Shown here: positions 12,122-24,352 of the stretch, piece by piece
How positions within the stretch are numbered: the stretch's first letter is position 1
How the letters are laid out: each line of letters starts with the position of its first letter
Source of the DNA: Prostheceraeus crozeri
Taxonomy: Eukaryota > Platyhelminthes > Polycladida > Euryleptidae
Length of the DNA: 64,000 nt
Direction: 5' to 3'
Assembly: GCA_907163375.1 (NCBI GenBank)
Contig: CAJQUW010001817.1
Coordinates: forward strand, 39,111 to 103,110
Position numbers and translations under genes: made by a program
Notes under the pieces: generated by a model
Database searches by the model: none
Seen by the model: only the letters and a program-made list of their open reading frames with translations
What the model was told of the DNA's origin: nothing

Positions 12122-12567
12122 GGATTGCATTTCGCCACTAGTGTCTGGTCCAAAAGAGCCTTACTACTTTTAAACTAGATATCTCGGTTTGGGATATTGA
12201 GCTTCTAGAGATCAAAATTCGCTCTCAGGAAGGTGACAGCCGTTTAATTTCTGAATCATAAAGTTGCTCAAAGTAAAAATCAGATGGATAATATGAATTC
12301 ACCTCTTGGTGATTCGTTGCTATGTCAAGGAGTAAGACAACTGAAAGCGGAATTTATGAAGAATCAAGTCAAAGTAGAAATCACCGAGTGGTGCAGTTCA
12401 CTTCTTTGAATAGTCTCACGTCATCAGACGACGATTTTTCCAAATTCATTCTTGACAAGCTTCATATGACAGCATTGAGCTAACATAAAATCTGCAGTTA
12501 TGAATGCAGTAGGCGTGCGCGCGCACGCTCGCAGGTGATTTGCACCAGTTCTCTACATTGGATGGAA

Positions 12568-12822
12568 ACATAGAAATTGACAACAATAAAACCTCTAGAA
12601 TGGAAATTAAGCTTCATGCAATGCACAATAACGGCACATAAATCGCACGCATTTTCACTTAGGTGCACCTGCCAACGTCTGCATGATTGGGTTAGAATCA
12701 GTCACATGAGTAAATCGAAGCTTTTAATTGGTTCTTCATGCCCCAACTTAGTTCCCCCGGATGTGCCGCGACCTTGAGTCAATTTCCATTCTAGCGAACT
12801 TCAGATAAACAGTTTATTTCTA
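12568..12822 (+). repeat. 255-bp dispersed repeat, copy 1
   Basis: Nearly identical, in reverse complement, to 19316-19573. Identity ends abruptly at both borders (last shared bases CAGTTTATTTCTATG). No coding domain. The pair brackets the MFS transporter and the RT pseudogene in inverted orientation. Confidence 0.8.
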
Positions 12823-14348
12823 TGGTTGGAAGTAATAATGTCGCATCCGAAACATGCTTGGCTATAACCTTAATCAGTGGCAAACTGTTAGCAACTGCTT
12901 CAAGGCAATCTCGGAGAATCCAGTGCCTTTGTCATTCACTAGGTTGAGAGGACATTTCATCGCGCCTTATTCCTGGCATCGTGATGAAAAGCGACTTTCC
13001 AGATGGGAATTGAAGGACGACTTTGAAATGCATGCGCGGCATGATGATCTTTAAGACTAGCGAAAACACTATCCACGATGGCGTCTTCAATAAGCTAAGC
13101 TTCGCGCGCCTATTATTGACTAATCTTCCTGGTTTGCTTGAGTCACTGCCCCAGCAAACTATTGGTGAGCCTTTCCAATGGATATTATCTAAAGTTTACA
13201 AGCTTTGCGATTTCTAATTTCGAAGTTATCATCAATTGAAAATATTCAGAGACATCTGTTACGACAAAATACCTGTTTTTTATAGTATTTTTGACATATG
13301 TTTGACTCAAAAGTGTTTGAATTGTCAAGTGAAGTGTTTGACATCATACACCAGACTTTTATGCAGATGATATATCATTGAACTTAATTTTTGATTGATT
13401 ATTAGAAATAAATTATGACTAAAATACGGCATCTCTAGCATACATAGATCTAGGTCAGTAAAATTGTGAATTTCCGATCAATGCAATGCATGTTGATGAT
13501 ATTAAATATGCATAAATGGTTGGGGGAAAATAAGAATGTCTGTTGTGGTGCTCTATGATGACGATTGAATTGAACATAAAAAAGATGTCTCGGATGTGAC
13601 ATGTAGCATATATGAAATTCAGTTCTACAGCCAGCCATGGTCATGAGGTCACATCATCAATCCATCCATGCGCTACATAATCTGATATTTCGTGCTTTGA
13701 ACTGCAAATAGATTAAGTTGGTTACCATGTACTAGGAAGACTGATGATTTAAGAAAATTAATTAGATGCTGGTAAATCTTTCTGTGGTATAAATGCACCA
13801 AATATGTCATGAGGCATGATGTTATGTCCTTTTTTACTTGCGTTCACTATTTGTCGTAAAAAGCTGATAATATTACTTATAAAGCTTCTAAGAGCAGTGT
13901 TTAAAGTATATTGTTGCTGTTACTCACATAACAATTAAGTGGATGCACTCGTGGATGAATGAGCATGTCAAATATAACTTTATTTGTACTCTGTCAATGG
14001 TAAATGAGCGATTTCTACTAATTAAGGTGTTCAGCTTTGTGCAAAGATTATCAAATAATCTCAATTTTCACAAAGCACTTTTTCACATGTCATGATCTGG
14101 AGATGTGAGATGTGATGATCAGAACTTGGCATCGGGGCCAGAATGCAGAGGAATTATTCAGATTTGACATGTGCGTGATATCGGCGGGACGCGAGACGTA
14201 GATCTGAAGAAAAGTTCTGTTAATGTGTTTCTGATCCGCCTTCTATCAATGTGCTCATGGACCGTAACTTTCATTCATTAATAGATTAGCTGTAGATGTT
14301 TGTCATACCTTAGAGCTCTTGTCTTTCCATGCGATCTCTGCTTGTACT
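12823..14348. other. Upstream of the MFS gene, no recognised gene
   Basis: Two overlapping short frames (12854-13054, 13023-13217) have a somewhat protein-like composition but no domain. The rest is AT-rich and may include the 5' flank or an upstream intron of the MFS gene. Confidence 0.35.
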
Positions 14349-15743
14349 ATGTCTGCATCAGCCGAAGTACATCCAAACTCTAAAGTTCAGATTATTCTAG
14401 TCATTCTCGCTTCACTTTGTGCATTTTTTGTAGTTTTTATTCAAGAAAGTTTTTATTCGATTCAATCATTACTTCTATACGACAATATTTCAAATCATTG
14501 GACCGCTAAAGGAATATCAGTGCCTTTTTCAACACTAGAATATGAACTGCTTCTTGGTATTCCATTTTTCACCACAGTTCCTGCTCTTCTTTTTGGTGGC
14601 TTGCTCATCGATGCATGCGGGATGCCGAAATGCAACCTCCTATGCAGTGTTATTTGCATCCTGGGAGTTATTGTCCGTGCTACTGGTATCCAGATTTCAT
14701 ACATACATCCTCTTGCTGTCACATTACTCATTGTAGGACAAAGTGCTTACATCAATGGATATTTTACCATTCTCATGATGCGAAGCTACATCCCCGTGAT
14801 GTATTTTCAGAAGAGATGGAGACCTGTGGTTGCCAGCATCCTGAATGTTGTAGGAAGATGCGGAGGGATTGCAGCTTATCTGGGTGTACCTCAAATCGGA
14901 GTATTGTTTGGTGTCGTCAATGCATTCTGGATGTTTACAGGATTTACGTTATGTCTAGTCCTTGTTTCCTTAACCTTGTATATATTTTTCAAATTTTCTG
15001 ACAATTTTCGAGTGTCAGATAAGGCAAACAGGGACGCAAAGCTAGCCTTGTCATTGGACGGCTCATCTGTTCGAACGATTCTACTATCATACCGGTCAGA
15101 ATTCTGGGTACTCCTTGTCGCCTCTTCATGTAGCCAATGTATTGCAGTACTTCCAATTTCTAATGCAAATGAAATACACCGCGTACTATTTGGTTTGAAC
15201 TACGTTACCTCTGGAGTCAATGTTGCAGTGGATAGCTTATCAAATCTATTAGCTTCCGTTGTTCTGGGTAGTTTAGCCGGATACACACATCAACCATTGA
15301 TATTTGGTTTTTTGGGAACTGCCTTTGCTTTATGTTCCACAACAATCTTACTATTACAATTGACAAATCCCATTTTTGCGTATATTTTGCTAGGAATCAG
15401 CCACGGTGCCATAATGACCTGCATGCACCCGACCGCAGGAAACTATATACCCTTAAAGTTTCTTGGTATTGCATTGTCCATTATGTCTACTGGCGCCGTT
15501 GCTCTTACTGGCACCATGTTTGTTATAATTTGCGTGTTCTTGACTAAAGGAATCCAAGAAGGAACCAAACAACAATGGAGAGAATGCCTATTTACTCAAG
15601 TTGCACTTAGTGTTGTTGCAATGACATGCATGGGGATACTGATAATTCGAGACGTAATGGAAAAGTGCAGAAAATCTGAGAATGTGGAAGAAACCGAAAC
15701 GGCAGCACTTAAACCTTTAGAGCCAGTTAAGGAATACAATTAG
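14349..15743 (+). CDS. Major facilitator superfamily transporter, MFSD1/SLC43-like
   Basis: A single uninterrupted frame of 464 residues, counted from the ATG at 14349. About 12 hydrophobic segments are visible, with the usual cytoplasmic break after the sixth, where the polar KFSDNFRVSDKANRDAK stretch lies. An LFGGLLIDACG segment after TM2 corresponds to the MFS loop 2-3 signature (G...D..G), with a second, weaker equivalent later. The C terminus is short, acidic and cytoplasmic. Overall layout resembles small-solute or amino-acid/dipeptide carriers such as MFSD1 and SLC43; substrate cannot be read. The gene shows no intron within the frame, and an LINE remnant begins right after the stop. 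The frame is intact, so it is probably an expressed host gene or a recent retrocopy. Confidence 0.7.
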   Translation: MSASAEVHPNSKVQIILVILASLCAFFVVFIQESFYSIQSLLLYDNISNHWTAKGISVPFSTLEYELLLGIPFFTTVPALLFGGLLIDACGMPKCNLLCSVICILGVIVRATGIQISYIHPLAVTLLIVGQSAYINGYFTILMMRSYIPVMYFQKRWRPVVASILNVVGRCGGIAAYLGVPQIGVLFGVVNAFWMFTGFTLCLVLVSLTLYIFFKFSDNFRVSDKANRDAKLALSLDGSSVRTILLSYRSEFWVLLVASSCSQCIAVLPISNANEIHRVLFGLNYVTSGVNVAVDSLSNLLASVVLGSLAGYTHQPLIFGFLGTAFALCSTTILLLQLTNPIFAYILLGISHGAIMTCMHPTAGNYIPLKFLGIALSIMSTGAVALTGTMFVIICVFLTKGIQEGTKQQWRECLFTQVALSVVAMTCMGILIIRDVMEKCRKSENVEETETAALKPLEPVKEYN

Positions 15744-15764
15744 TGTTTCACTTTCCATCCATGA

Positions 15765-17820
15765 TGCTGTAACAATTTTTTTAGAATGTGATGAAGTATC
15801 GGTTTGCATCATGATAAACTACGATTTTTCAAAGGCATTTGATACATTGAGTCACGAAACTTTGTTAAGTAAGCTAGTGCATCTACACTGTAAATCGCTC
15901 AATACCAATCACATACGAAGGATGCATACCAAAATATTTTTTGGTATATTTCTGTATTCTCTTGGTATATAGTTGTGTGATTTTCGTATGTTATTTCAAA
16001 TATGGTATGCTTTACATACTAAAGCCATACCAGCACAATGTTAAAGGAAAGCATCAATGATTTCTAATATATGTTGATTTAAGGCCCTTTGTCAACAAAG
16101 ATCACACTAATGTTAATACTGTTCTGTAAGTAGTTAGATAATAACATTAAATAGTCAAACTTACAATACTGAATTCGATTTTAATGCATGTAAGTCTAAG
16201 GCATTTCATAAATAATCAACAAGTATTTAACCATCAACAATTGTGCATCATGTAATTTTGAAATAAGGCATATTATCAATCCAAAATAAAAACACATTAT
16301 AATTCATGAACACAAAAATAGTTTTGTTTGAGATATATAAGTCAACATGGTTGCTCGATAGTTATCGTATTATTTAAATTATGTTTATCAATTTAGTTCA
16401 TGGAAATAAGCTAATTAGGATTCTTGTGAATGTCATAAGACAAGTATCAACGATGACATGCGGCGTTGCTTTAACAATATCTCCAATCTAGTTAAATACC
16501 ACACTTTCACAAAGTAATATTCACGACTGGTATTACTGGAAAATGTTATTTGACAGTAGTATGTAATATAACTTATTTTTTGCCATGTTACTTAAAGCTG
16601 TACATACGAAATACATACCAATGAGACTAATTTTCACCAGGTCTCGTATATAAAACATACCAAAAATTCGTATTTAATTGTAAAACAGCCAATCACAGAT
16701 AGAATAGTTCGTATCGCTACATACCAATCACAGACGAAAGTTAAGTGAGATTTCGTATGAAAAACATACCAGATCTCTGTAAACATACTAGAATCTCGTA
16801 TCAGATGTTAGTTTCAAATTGTATGTGATTTTTGTATATGTTTGTATGTAAGTTTCGTATCCAGCGATTTACAGTGACCATTTCCCATTGGTTTTATTCA
16901 TTTGACTGATTCATATTTAAGCAACAGATTTCAAAATGTTAAGCTTGGTAAATCATTCAGCTCATTTCTGCCGATTTCTAGTGGGGCTTCTCAAGGCTCT
17001 CAAGGGCTCCTTTTGGGGCCTTTCTTATTTGCTGTGTATTGTCATGATTTGAGGACTTTGTATGATACCACGCATATAACACAATATGCTGATGATATTT
17101 GTGAGATTTTTCCAATAAAGATGTGTTCGTTTCAAGAATCAATACAAGTTGTTAAATCTGAGTATTGTCATCTGAAAAGTTGGGCTAATGTCAATCATTT
17201 TAAATTTAATTGTGATAAGACCAAAGCTATTATATTTTGTAAGAAGGGCATTATACTATATTTTCCGTGTGACATCGAAATTGTGGATAAATTGTAAATT
17301 TTGGGAATTTGGTGGAATTCGAATATAAACTGTAATACACATTTTGTTGATGTTGAAACACGTTGTTCTAGTCGCTTATACATGCTGAGAGTTTTGCCAA
17401 CCTTTTTTGAATCATGACGAGGTATGGATTGTCTTTATGTCAAATGTACGTATTAAGTGTGCTACTGTATGCTACTCAACTATTCGGAGAACTGTCGTAT
17501 TGTTGTAAGCGCATCATCCGCAAGATTTTTAAGCGTGCAAAGAAGATTATCCGTCCTAACATGTGTAAATGTGCCAACACTTTTGAAAACTTTTTAAGAA
17601 GACGATTGAAATACTTTCAAGATTTTTACTTTAAATCTCATGAATCGGATCATCTTCTACACGATGCAACGACACATTTCAGAAGCGATCGCATTCTTGT
17701 TGAGGCAAGTTTCACAAAACGCCGACAGAACTGTTTTGTTGTGTTGTCAACATTGATTGTTAATAATTCACGTGATTTGATGAAACCTCTATTACTTTGT
17801 GATTTTGATTTTGAAATCAA
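15765..17820 (+). pseudogene. Decayed LINE reverse transcriptase, split by an insertion
   Basis: RT motif 1 (NYDFSKAFDTLSHETLLSKL) lies at about 15810-15880. After a 991-bp insertion the frame resumes at about 16877 with FPIGFIHLTDSYLSNRF, then GASQGSQGLLLGPFLF (motif B') and QYADDI (the catalytic YxDD equivalent, near 17090). Thumb and C-terminal remnants continue in another frame at 17414-17820. Stops and frameshifts separate the blocks. It resembles the RT at 27558-28733 in order and wording, so both are probably of one LINE lineage. It ends beside a (CT)n tract. Confidence 0.8.
15886..16876. mobile_element. 991-bp TIR element inserted in the RT
   Basis: The ends are inverted repeats: CACTGTAAATCGCT on the left and AGCGATTTACAGTG on the right, followed by imperfect inverted homology. 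The interior has many CATACCA/CGTATG motifs and no coding frame. A target duplication is not clear, so the superfamily is left open. Its removal reconnects RT motifs 1 and 2. Confidence 0.7.
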
Positions 17821-17821
17821 T

Positions 17822-17823
<2 letters not shown>

Positions 17824-17889
<66 letters not shown>
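17824..17889. repeat. (CT)n microsatellite
   Basis: Uninterrupted CT dinucleotides just downstream of the RT remnant. Reading frames through it (poly Ser-Leu, or Arg-Glu on the other strand) are artefacts. Confidence 0.95.
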
Positions 17890-17892
<3 letters not shown>

Positions 17893-17946
17893 AAACTGAA
17901 AGAATTGTAATACATAATGGACGTCCAAATAATAGTGTTCTGGACA

Positions 17947-18202
17947 GGAAACTCCATACATTTGGAGGGCGCATAGATATATACATCAACATGCGCGAAA
18001 TAGGAACTCCAAAGCATCGGTTCAAGTCATGTAAATCGAATCATGAGTAACACATGAAATTCATATTGACCGTGATATTTGATTTTTCATTTCATATGTT
18101 ACCCATGATTCGATTTCTATGACTTGAACCGCTGGTTTGGAGTCCCTATTTTGCGCATATTAATGTAGATATTGATGAGCCCTCTATTTGTATGGAGTTC
18201 CC
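17947..18202. repeat. Foldback inverted repeat
   Basis: Imperfect arms of about 115-125 bp (from 17947 and ending at 18202) share GGTTCAAGTCAT and AATCGAATCATG segments, with a short central loop. Likely a small foldback MITE; no target duplication identified. Confidence 0.7.
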
Positions 18203-19315
18203 TAACCACTGAATGCATTTATCAGTTTGATCAAAATGTATGTCAGTATTAGCGTCGGCCAAATTTCGTCATTCTTGTTCAAACGGTGCTAATCAAGCAT
18301 ATCCGTCATTGTATCACTCACGTATTGTTCATAGTCAGAAGTACATAGCGAATGTTTATACAAGTAATCACCGAGTATTTAGCATTCTAAATTACCAACT
18401 TTAATAGGCTACTGATTACTATACGTATAGCAACAGATAGTTTTCGATTTCCGTGTAAATTTGTATGTTTTTTTCTATGTTTAAGATAATAAAGTTGCAG
18501 AAATTAAAGTATGACTTTTTGTAATCCCAATCAGATTGGGAGCCGGGTTGAATTTTCCGGCCTGCTCCAGTTTTCACTATTCGGTTCGGCGCCGGGTCTT
18601 GGTTTTTGATTTTAAGGACCGAGCCTGGCCCCTATCCTTATTAATTAAAGATTTTATCATTTAAATACATTTTTAAAATTAAGATTCATCACCCAAAATG
18701 CTTTCCAGGTCAGAATTAAGGCATAATCATCTGGATGCTCATACACTTAAATAAATGCAAGCTTTAACTAATTTAGCAATTGTATGCATTCATGCTGAGA
18801 AATACAGGTACTTATAATTCGATTCATGTAAACATGTTCATGTCTTTCAAACCGTAATGGTGGAAAGGTGAAACCGAAGTCGGAAGTATGCACTGAAGAT
18901 AGTTTCAGTTCTGTTTTTGAATGATGTTCATCATAGTTTAGCGTTCTCAGGGGTAATTGTAGCAGCCGGTAATAATAGTCATTATTAATGGCAACAGTTG
19001 TCCAAACCAACAACTATCTCTAAATTAACATCATGGATGCAAATGGCAATCATTATCGAAAATATTACTGGAAATGATGACAATAATTACCCAAATCAAA
19101 AATTTCAGGCAATTGCATATCATCACTTTGGCTTCTACGAATCTGCAGGTCTAATGCCAAGTTCTACGGTTCCTTTTCTTTTCAGACACGTTCAAGAAGT
19201 GCTCATGTAAATCCAATGCGTCTCATATTAAAGGTTCTGTCTGAAAGGAAAGTTTCTATATTTTCTTTCATAATTTTTGGCATGGAAAGGGTCTTCAGGT
19301 CATTTCCTTTGGGTC
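18203..19315. other. No recognised gene
   Basis: AT-rich DNA without a domain-bearing frame. A GC-richer patch at 18530-18625 is not explained. Confidence 0.35.
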
Positions 19316-19573
19316 AGCATAGAAATAAACTGTTTATCTGAAGTTCGCTAGAATAGAAATTGACTCAAGGTCGCGGCACATCGAGGGAACTAAGTTGGGG
19401 CATGAAGAACCAATTAAAAGCTTCGATTTACTCATGTGACTGATTCTAACCCAATGATACAGACGTTGGGAGGTGCATCTAAGTGAAAATGCGTGCGATT
19501 TATGTGCCGTTATTATGCATTGCATGAAGCTTAATTTCCATTCTAGAGGTTTTATTGTTTCAATTTCCATGGG
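19316..19573 (-). repeat. 255-bp dispersed repeat, copy 2 (inverted)
   Basis: Reverse complement of 12568-12822 with a few substitutions. See that entry. Confidence 0.8.
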
Positions 19574-19720
19574 TGTCAGTGTACCTTTGTTTATGAAGCT
19601 TAACACATTCAGATTTGACAAGCCTCCCAATGGCGGCCGTCATAGCATTTTGACCAATTTCATCCACATTCTCGCATACATCACCGATCAGAATCATGAT
19701 GATAATGAGAGAGAACCACA

Positions 19721-20090
19721 ACATTAGAGAGGTCGTCTCTTCTTCTTTTTGATTAGAGAGGAAACATTGGAACATGCAATGTCAATGAAATGGCACAATC
19801 TGTTGACTAAATACCATAGCAATCGAACAATGAGCAGCCAGTTCAACATTAAACACGCTAAATTGTGCGAAGTTTCAGTGACTGTTATCAACCGGATCAC
19901 ACAGCAAAGAGACACAGTCGATGTCAAGTTCTACAGAGAAGTTTGTGAACGTTTTTTCGGGCGCCTGCTAACTTTTTTTAAAATGATCGGAGGGCCCAAC
20001 ATTATCGAGAAAACTTTAGCGCAATTATCTGAATTCTTCGAATCTGAAGGAATCGTGACGATCGGAACATTTTAAAAGAATTCAGAGCAA
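19721..20090 (+). mobile_element. MITE family copy (CCACAGAATTAGA type), partial
   Basis: Shares more than 300 bp with 37914-38437, including GAAACATTGGAACATGCAATG, CAGTTCAACATTAAACACGC and GAATTCTTCGAATCTGAAGG. A 108-codon frame runs through it, but the other copies do not keep the frame, so I do not call a gene. The terminal repeats are eroded in this copy. Confidence 0.6.
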
Positions 20091-21198
20091 TCCTCAAGTG
20101 ACTATTGTATCATAGATATGAAAACAATTGTCTCCAATTCAGCTTTATTGAAAAGCACAGAAGCGGATGAATTTTCATTTCACATGTCGGTCTTTTTATA
20201 CGACAAAGTCAAGGAGTGAAGTGAATCGCTCATCAATGTTCACATTAACCCGGACAAACAAATTCAGCTATTGTTGCTGTCTGATTGCTATTGGATGAAG
20301 TCCGTATCTTCCTCACAGTTTGGTCGTCGATGATTTCAGACATTTCTTGAAAACTATCCATATGCAAAGACAGGAACTTTATTTGACAGCGAAACTATGT
20401 CCAAAGGGCATGTCGCTGAATGAGATTGACTGCTATTTAAAATGCCATAAATTCTTTATAATAAATCAATCGCATTTGATTAAGAGTATATCTCTCCCAC
20501 GATTCATTTCGAAACGCATTTCACATTCCTTCCTATCCATGTTTAGTCTTCTTTTTCACGATTATCAAGAAGCATATTTACTTATGTACGTGTCACTTCA
20601 TATCAGAGGTGAATGTTTGGAAGTCTAGTGATGCTGATTAAATGCTTGATTGATTTCTCGTCGCTCCTGAAAGAGTTTTTATCATGACGGGATCATCAGG
20701 TCTAACATTGACATTTGATACTGATAAATAAAGTAACGAAGACGATGTTCAACATTTGCAAGGTTTGATATGGTTCATCCATTTTCAGATCCTTCAAGTT
20801 TAAATTACTTTACTTCATCATTTTATTTTTTAGTTTCAATTAAAATTTGTCGTTGATTTTTCAATGTCTAAGATTTCAATTACAATAAATGTTGCTTTTG
20901 TGAATTTTAGAATGCAAATAGTCAACGTCTGGTGGTATGCCTACCGCGAGTGACGTGAAATCAGCTATTTTGCTCGCATGAATGTGTGAATGATACAATT
21001 CTGTGCATTTTTTGTATTCTTGCAATATTGACATATACCTGTAGATCTTGTGTGACCATCAACAAGCACCTATCTAATTGTTTAAAGCGCATCACTTTGC
21101 TAGAAGTGCAAACTGATTCAAAGCGATGGCACATTCAAGAACTTACTAAGTGAGAAAAAAGAAATTTTCAATGCCTTACAGAGATAGGAAAAATAGTC
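20091..21198. other. No recognised gene
   Basis: AT-rich DNA. The frame 20320-20628 has no recognisable domain. Confidence 0.35.
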
Positions 21199-21229
21199 GT
21201 GTGCCGCATGCGGATTGCTGTGAATTCCC

Positions 21230-21512
21230 TCAAAATGCTCCGATCAACACGATTCCTTCAGATTCGAAGAATTCAGATCATTGCGTTTGATTTCTCGATA
21301 ATTTTGGGCCCTCCGATTATAATAAGAAAGTTGATAACAGTCACTGAAAATTCTCACAATTTGGCGTGTTTAATGTTGAACTGGCTGCTGCTCATTATTC
21401 GCTTGCTATGGTTATGTCAGCAGCTTGTGCCATTTCATTAACGTTACATGTTCCAATGTTTCCTTTCTAGTCAAACAGAATAAGAGACGACATATCTAAT
21501 TCTGTGATTCTA
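21230..21512 (-). mobile_element. MITE family copy, partial, inverted
   Basis: Minus-strand copy of the 37914-38437 family: it ends ATCTAATTCTGTG at 21500-21512 (terminal repeat) and contains the complements of the CAACATTAAACACGC and GTGACTGTTATCAAC segments. An internal part is deleted. Confidence 0.6.
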
Positions 21513-22159
21513 ACACAAGTGAAAAGTCCGATTTCTGCGATTTCCGTGTGTACATGTACAGGCATTTCGCACGTCTGTGATCGTTCTCCATTAAGACAAT
21601 TTTACATGCACGGGTTAATTTAACCCGATAAATCTTGTTCTACAACTGGCAGGCACTCAACACACCGGTGTGTCCTGGGAGATCTAAAACGCTTTATCAA
21701 GTTTTCATCAAAATTAGGTTTCTTTTTTATTCACCTAGCCTCACGCTGATCACTCACTCATTGCCAACAGTTTTAGCAACTAACAAGCGAAAAACTGATG
21801 TTGACATGTTGTCACTGACTTTTTATCAATGTGGAAACGCAATATGCATTCATGCGTATTACCAAGATTCATTATATTTTGACTTTTTTTGCGAAAGGTT
21901 TGTTTGTATAATGTTTTAATGCTAAATTTCAAATTCTTCTCCTTGTCTTCATAGGCGAAATGTCGAGGTTCAAATCGTTAAAGTTCACTTAGTGAAGTCT
22001 TAACGCATCTAACAGTGTTTAATATATTCCTATATTAAGTCATCGAGATAAGTTAATCGATACAGATGTGATCTCTGTTTTCACAGCCAAAGAAACATCG
22101 AATGACAGATTGATTAAGTACTTCTGCATTATCCTGACATTGTCAATAAGATTATCAAG

Positions 22160-23218
22160 AGAGAGAGAGAGAGAGAGAGTGAGAGAGTGAGAGAGAGTGT
22201 GAGAGTGTGAGAGTGTGAGAGTGTGAGAGTGTGAGAGTGTGAGAGTGTGAGAGTGTGAGAGTGTGAGAGTGTGAGAGTGTGAGAGTGAGAGAGTGAGAGA
22301 GTGAGAGAGTGAGAGAGTGAGAGAGTGAGAGAGTGAGAGAGTGAGAGAGTGAGAGAGTGAGAGAGTGAGAGAGTGAGAGAGTGAGTGAGTGAGTGAGTGA
22401 GTGAGAGAGTGAGAGAGTGAGTGAGAGAGTGAGAGAGTGAGTGAGTGAGTGAGTGAGTGAGTGAGTGAGTGAGCGAGTGAGTGAGTGAGTGAGTGAGCGA
22501 GTGAGTGAGCGAGTGAGTGAGCGAGTGAGTGAGCGAGTGAGTGAGTGAGTGAGTGAGTGAGTGAGCGAGTGAGTGAGTGAGTGAGTGAGTGAGTGAGTGA
22601 GTGAGTGAGCGAGTGAGTGAGCGAGTGAGTCAGCGAGTGAGTGAGCGAGTGAGTGAGCGAGTGAGTGAGCGAGTGAGTGAGCGAGTGAGTGAGCGAGTGA
22701 GTGAGCGAGTGAGTGAGCGAGTGAGTGAGCGAGTGAGTGAGCGAGTGAGTGAGTGAGGGAGTGAGTGAGGGAGTGAGTGAGTGAGAGAGTGAGTGAGTGA
22801 GAGAGTGGGTGAGTGAGAGAGTGGGTGAGAGAGTGGGTGAGAGAGTGGGTGAGAGAGTGAGTGAGAGAGTGAGTGAGTGAGTGAGTGAGAGAGAGAGAGT
22901 GAGAGTGAGTGAGAGTGAGTGAGAGTGAGTGAGAGTGAGTGAGTGAGTGAGAGAGAGTGAGAGAGAGAGTGAGGAGAGAGAGTGAGAGAGAGAGTGAGAG
23001 AGAGAGTGAGAGAGAGAGAATGAGAATGAGAATGAGAGAGAGAGTGAGAGAGAGAGAGTGAGAGAGGAAGTGAGAGAGAGAGTGAGAGAGGAATTGAAAG
23101 AGAAAGTGAGAGAGAGAGAGTGAGAGAGAGATTGAGAGAGAGAGTGAGAGAGTGAGAATGAGAGTGAGAATGAGAATGAGAGTGAGAGAGAGAGAGTGAG
23201 AGAGACAGAGAGGGAGAT
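22160..23218. repeat. GAGT/GAGA/GAGC satellite, about 1.06 kb
   Basis: Ordered blocks of GAGA, GAGTGT, GAGAGT, GAGT and GAGCGAGT repeats run for over a kilobase with almost no other sequence. The 359-codon minus-strand frame of Ser-Leu-Thr-His repeats is a by-product of the 4- and 8-bp periodicity, not a gene. Confidence 0.95.
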
Positions 23219-23321
23219 GAAAATTGTGTCTCACTAAAACTGTTGAAGTCGAAGTCCGGGTCTAACTACGAATATATCATATTCCACTGACTACCATCTC
23301 TGAATCATTCCACTTACAGAT

Positions 23322-23687
23322 ATGACGAAGACAACTGGAACACCAAATTTCAAAAGACTAACAGAGAAATGCGGAGAATGCGGCGAAGGGGAGGAGAAGA
23401 AAGATTACCTAACATGTGACAAATGCGAAAAATTGTTTCACTATTCGTGCACTGGATTGCCACGCTATGAATTGATAAAATACACGAAAAAGAACAGATA
23501 TAAGAGAAATTACAGCTGTAGAGAGTCCATAAAGAACATACACCTCATCGAATTTAACAGCATCATGTACGTTATGACAAAATTTGACGGCACTATTCTA
23601 TTAGCAGATCGCTACAGACGGATGGTGACTGAAAAAGAAGAAGAAAATGAAGAACTCCCAGAAAATATTCGCAAACAAGAAGGCTAG
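23322..23687 (+). pseudogene. LINE ORF1 fragment with PHD-type zinc finger
   Basis: Residues about 16-66 contain CGECGEG-(x)8-CDKCEKLFHYSC, the C4HC start of a PHD finger, followed by a Glu-rich coiled coil. PHD fingers are known at the N terminus of ORF1 proteins of some CR1/L2-like LINEs. The finger lacks its last Cys pair in standard spacing. The frame stops at 23687 and ORF1 resumes in another frame downstream, so it is broken. Confidence 0.65.
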
Positions 23688-23929
23688 ATAAATGAAATGG
23701 AAAATGAGATATGCAAATTGCAAAAGATTAACTAATGGCCATTGAAAATGGGAGCACGAACGTACGAAGCCGAACTTGTGGAGAAAGAGAGACGATCAAT
23801 GAGTTGACGAGAAGCAGAAGAAATTACGATGATGATGATGACAATTAAGAAGAGCGAACAACAACCAAAAGAGAAGAGCAACCACAACCGACAGAGGCAA
23901 TTAATGAGAACAAGGCAATACGAAAGGAA

Positions 23930-24313
23930 ATGGAGCTATCCAAGATTATGCTATCCGACTTGAGCAGCAAAATCCGAGAACAACAACAGCAACAACAACA
24001 GCAGTCAAGCAACATCAATACGTGGACAAACAACATCAACATAATCAGCAAGTGCTACAAATGTGGATTATATGGACACATGGACCGTAACTGCTTCACT
24101 AGAGCAATGTACAACAACAGAAGACCAAATTACCAAAGATACAGCAGCTTCTACCGACCAAGATCCAAAAATTGCAACGACAACAACAACTACCACAGAC
24201 GACGATACCAAGGACCAAATAACAATCCGTACCCGCATTACCAAGAACCACAGTACTACGTGCCACCTCCACCCACAAAATTAGATTCATCTGCGCGCGC
24301 CTCGGTTTCCTAG
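23930..24313 (+). pseudogene. LINE ORF1 C-terminal part with CCHC zinc knuckle
   Basis: A glutamine run is followed by CYKCGLYGHMDRNC, a perfect CX2CX4HX4C retroviral-type zinc knuckle, and a basic, Asn/Tyr-rich tail typical of nucleic-acid-binding ORF1 proteins. It belongs with the PHD fragment upstream and the endonuclease downstream, and is separated from the latter by an inserted MITE copy. Confidence 0.7.
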
Positions 24314-24352
24314 AAAGGAAGAATTCTATGTAACCTTAATATCGAAATGGCA

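Noticed and set aside
14495..14731. Antisense frame within the MFS gene
   Set aside because: Shadow of the transporter's coding sequence with no independent evidence.
22155..23234. 359-codon minus-strand frame of Ser-Leu-Thr-His repeats
   Set aside because: Product of GAGT/GAGA periodicity; no non-repetitive segment, no gene context.
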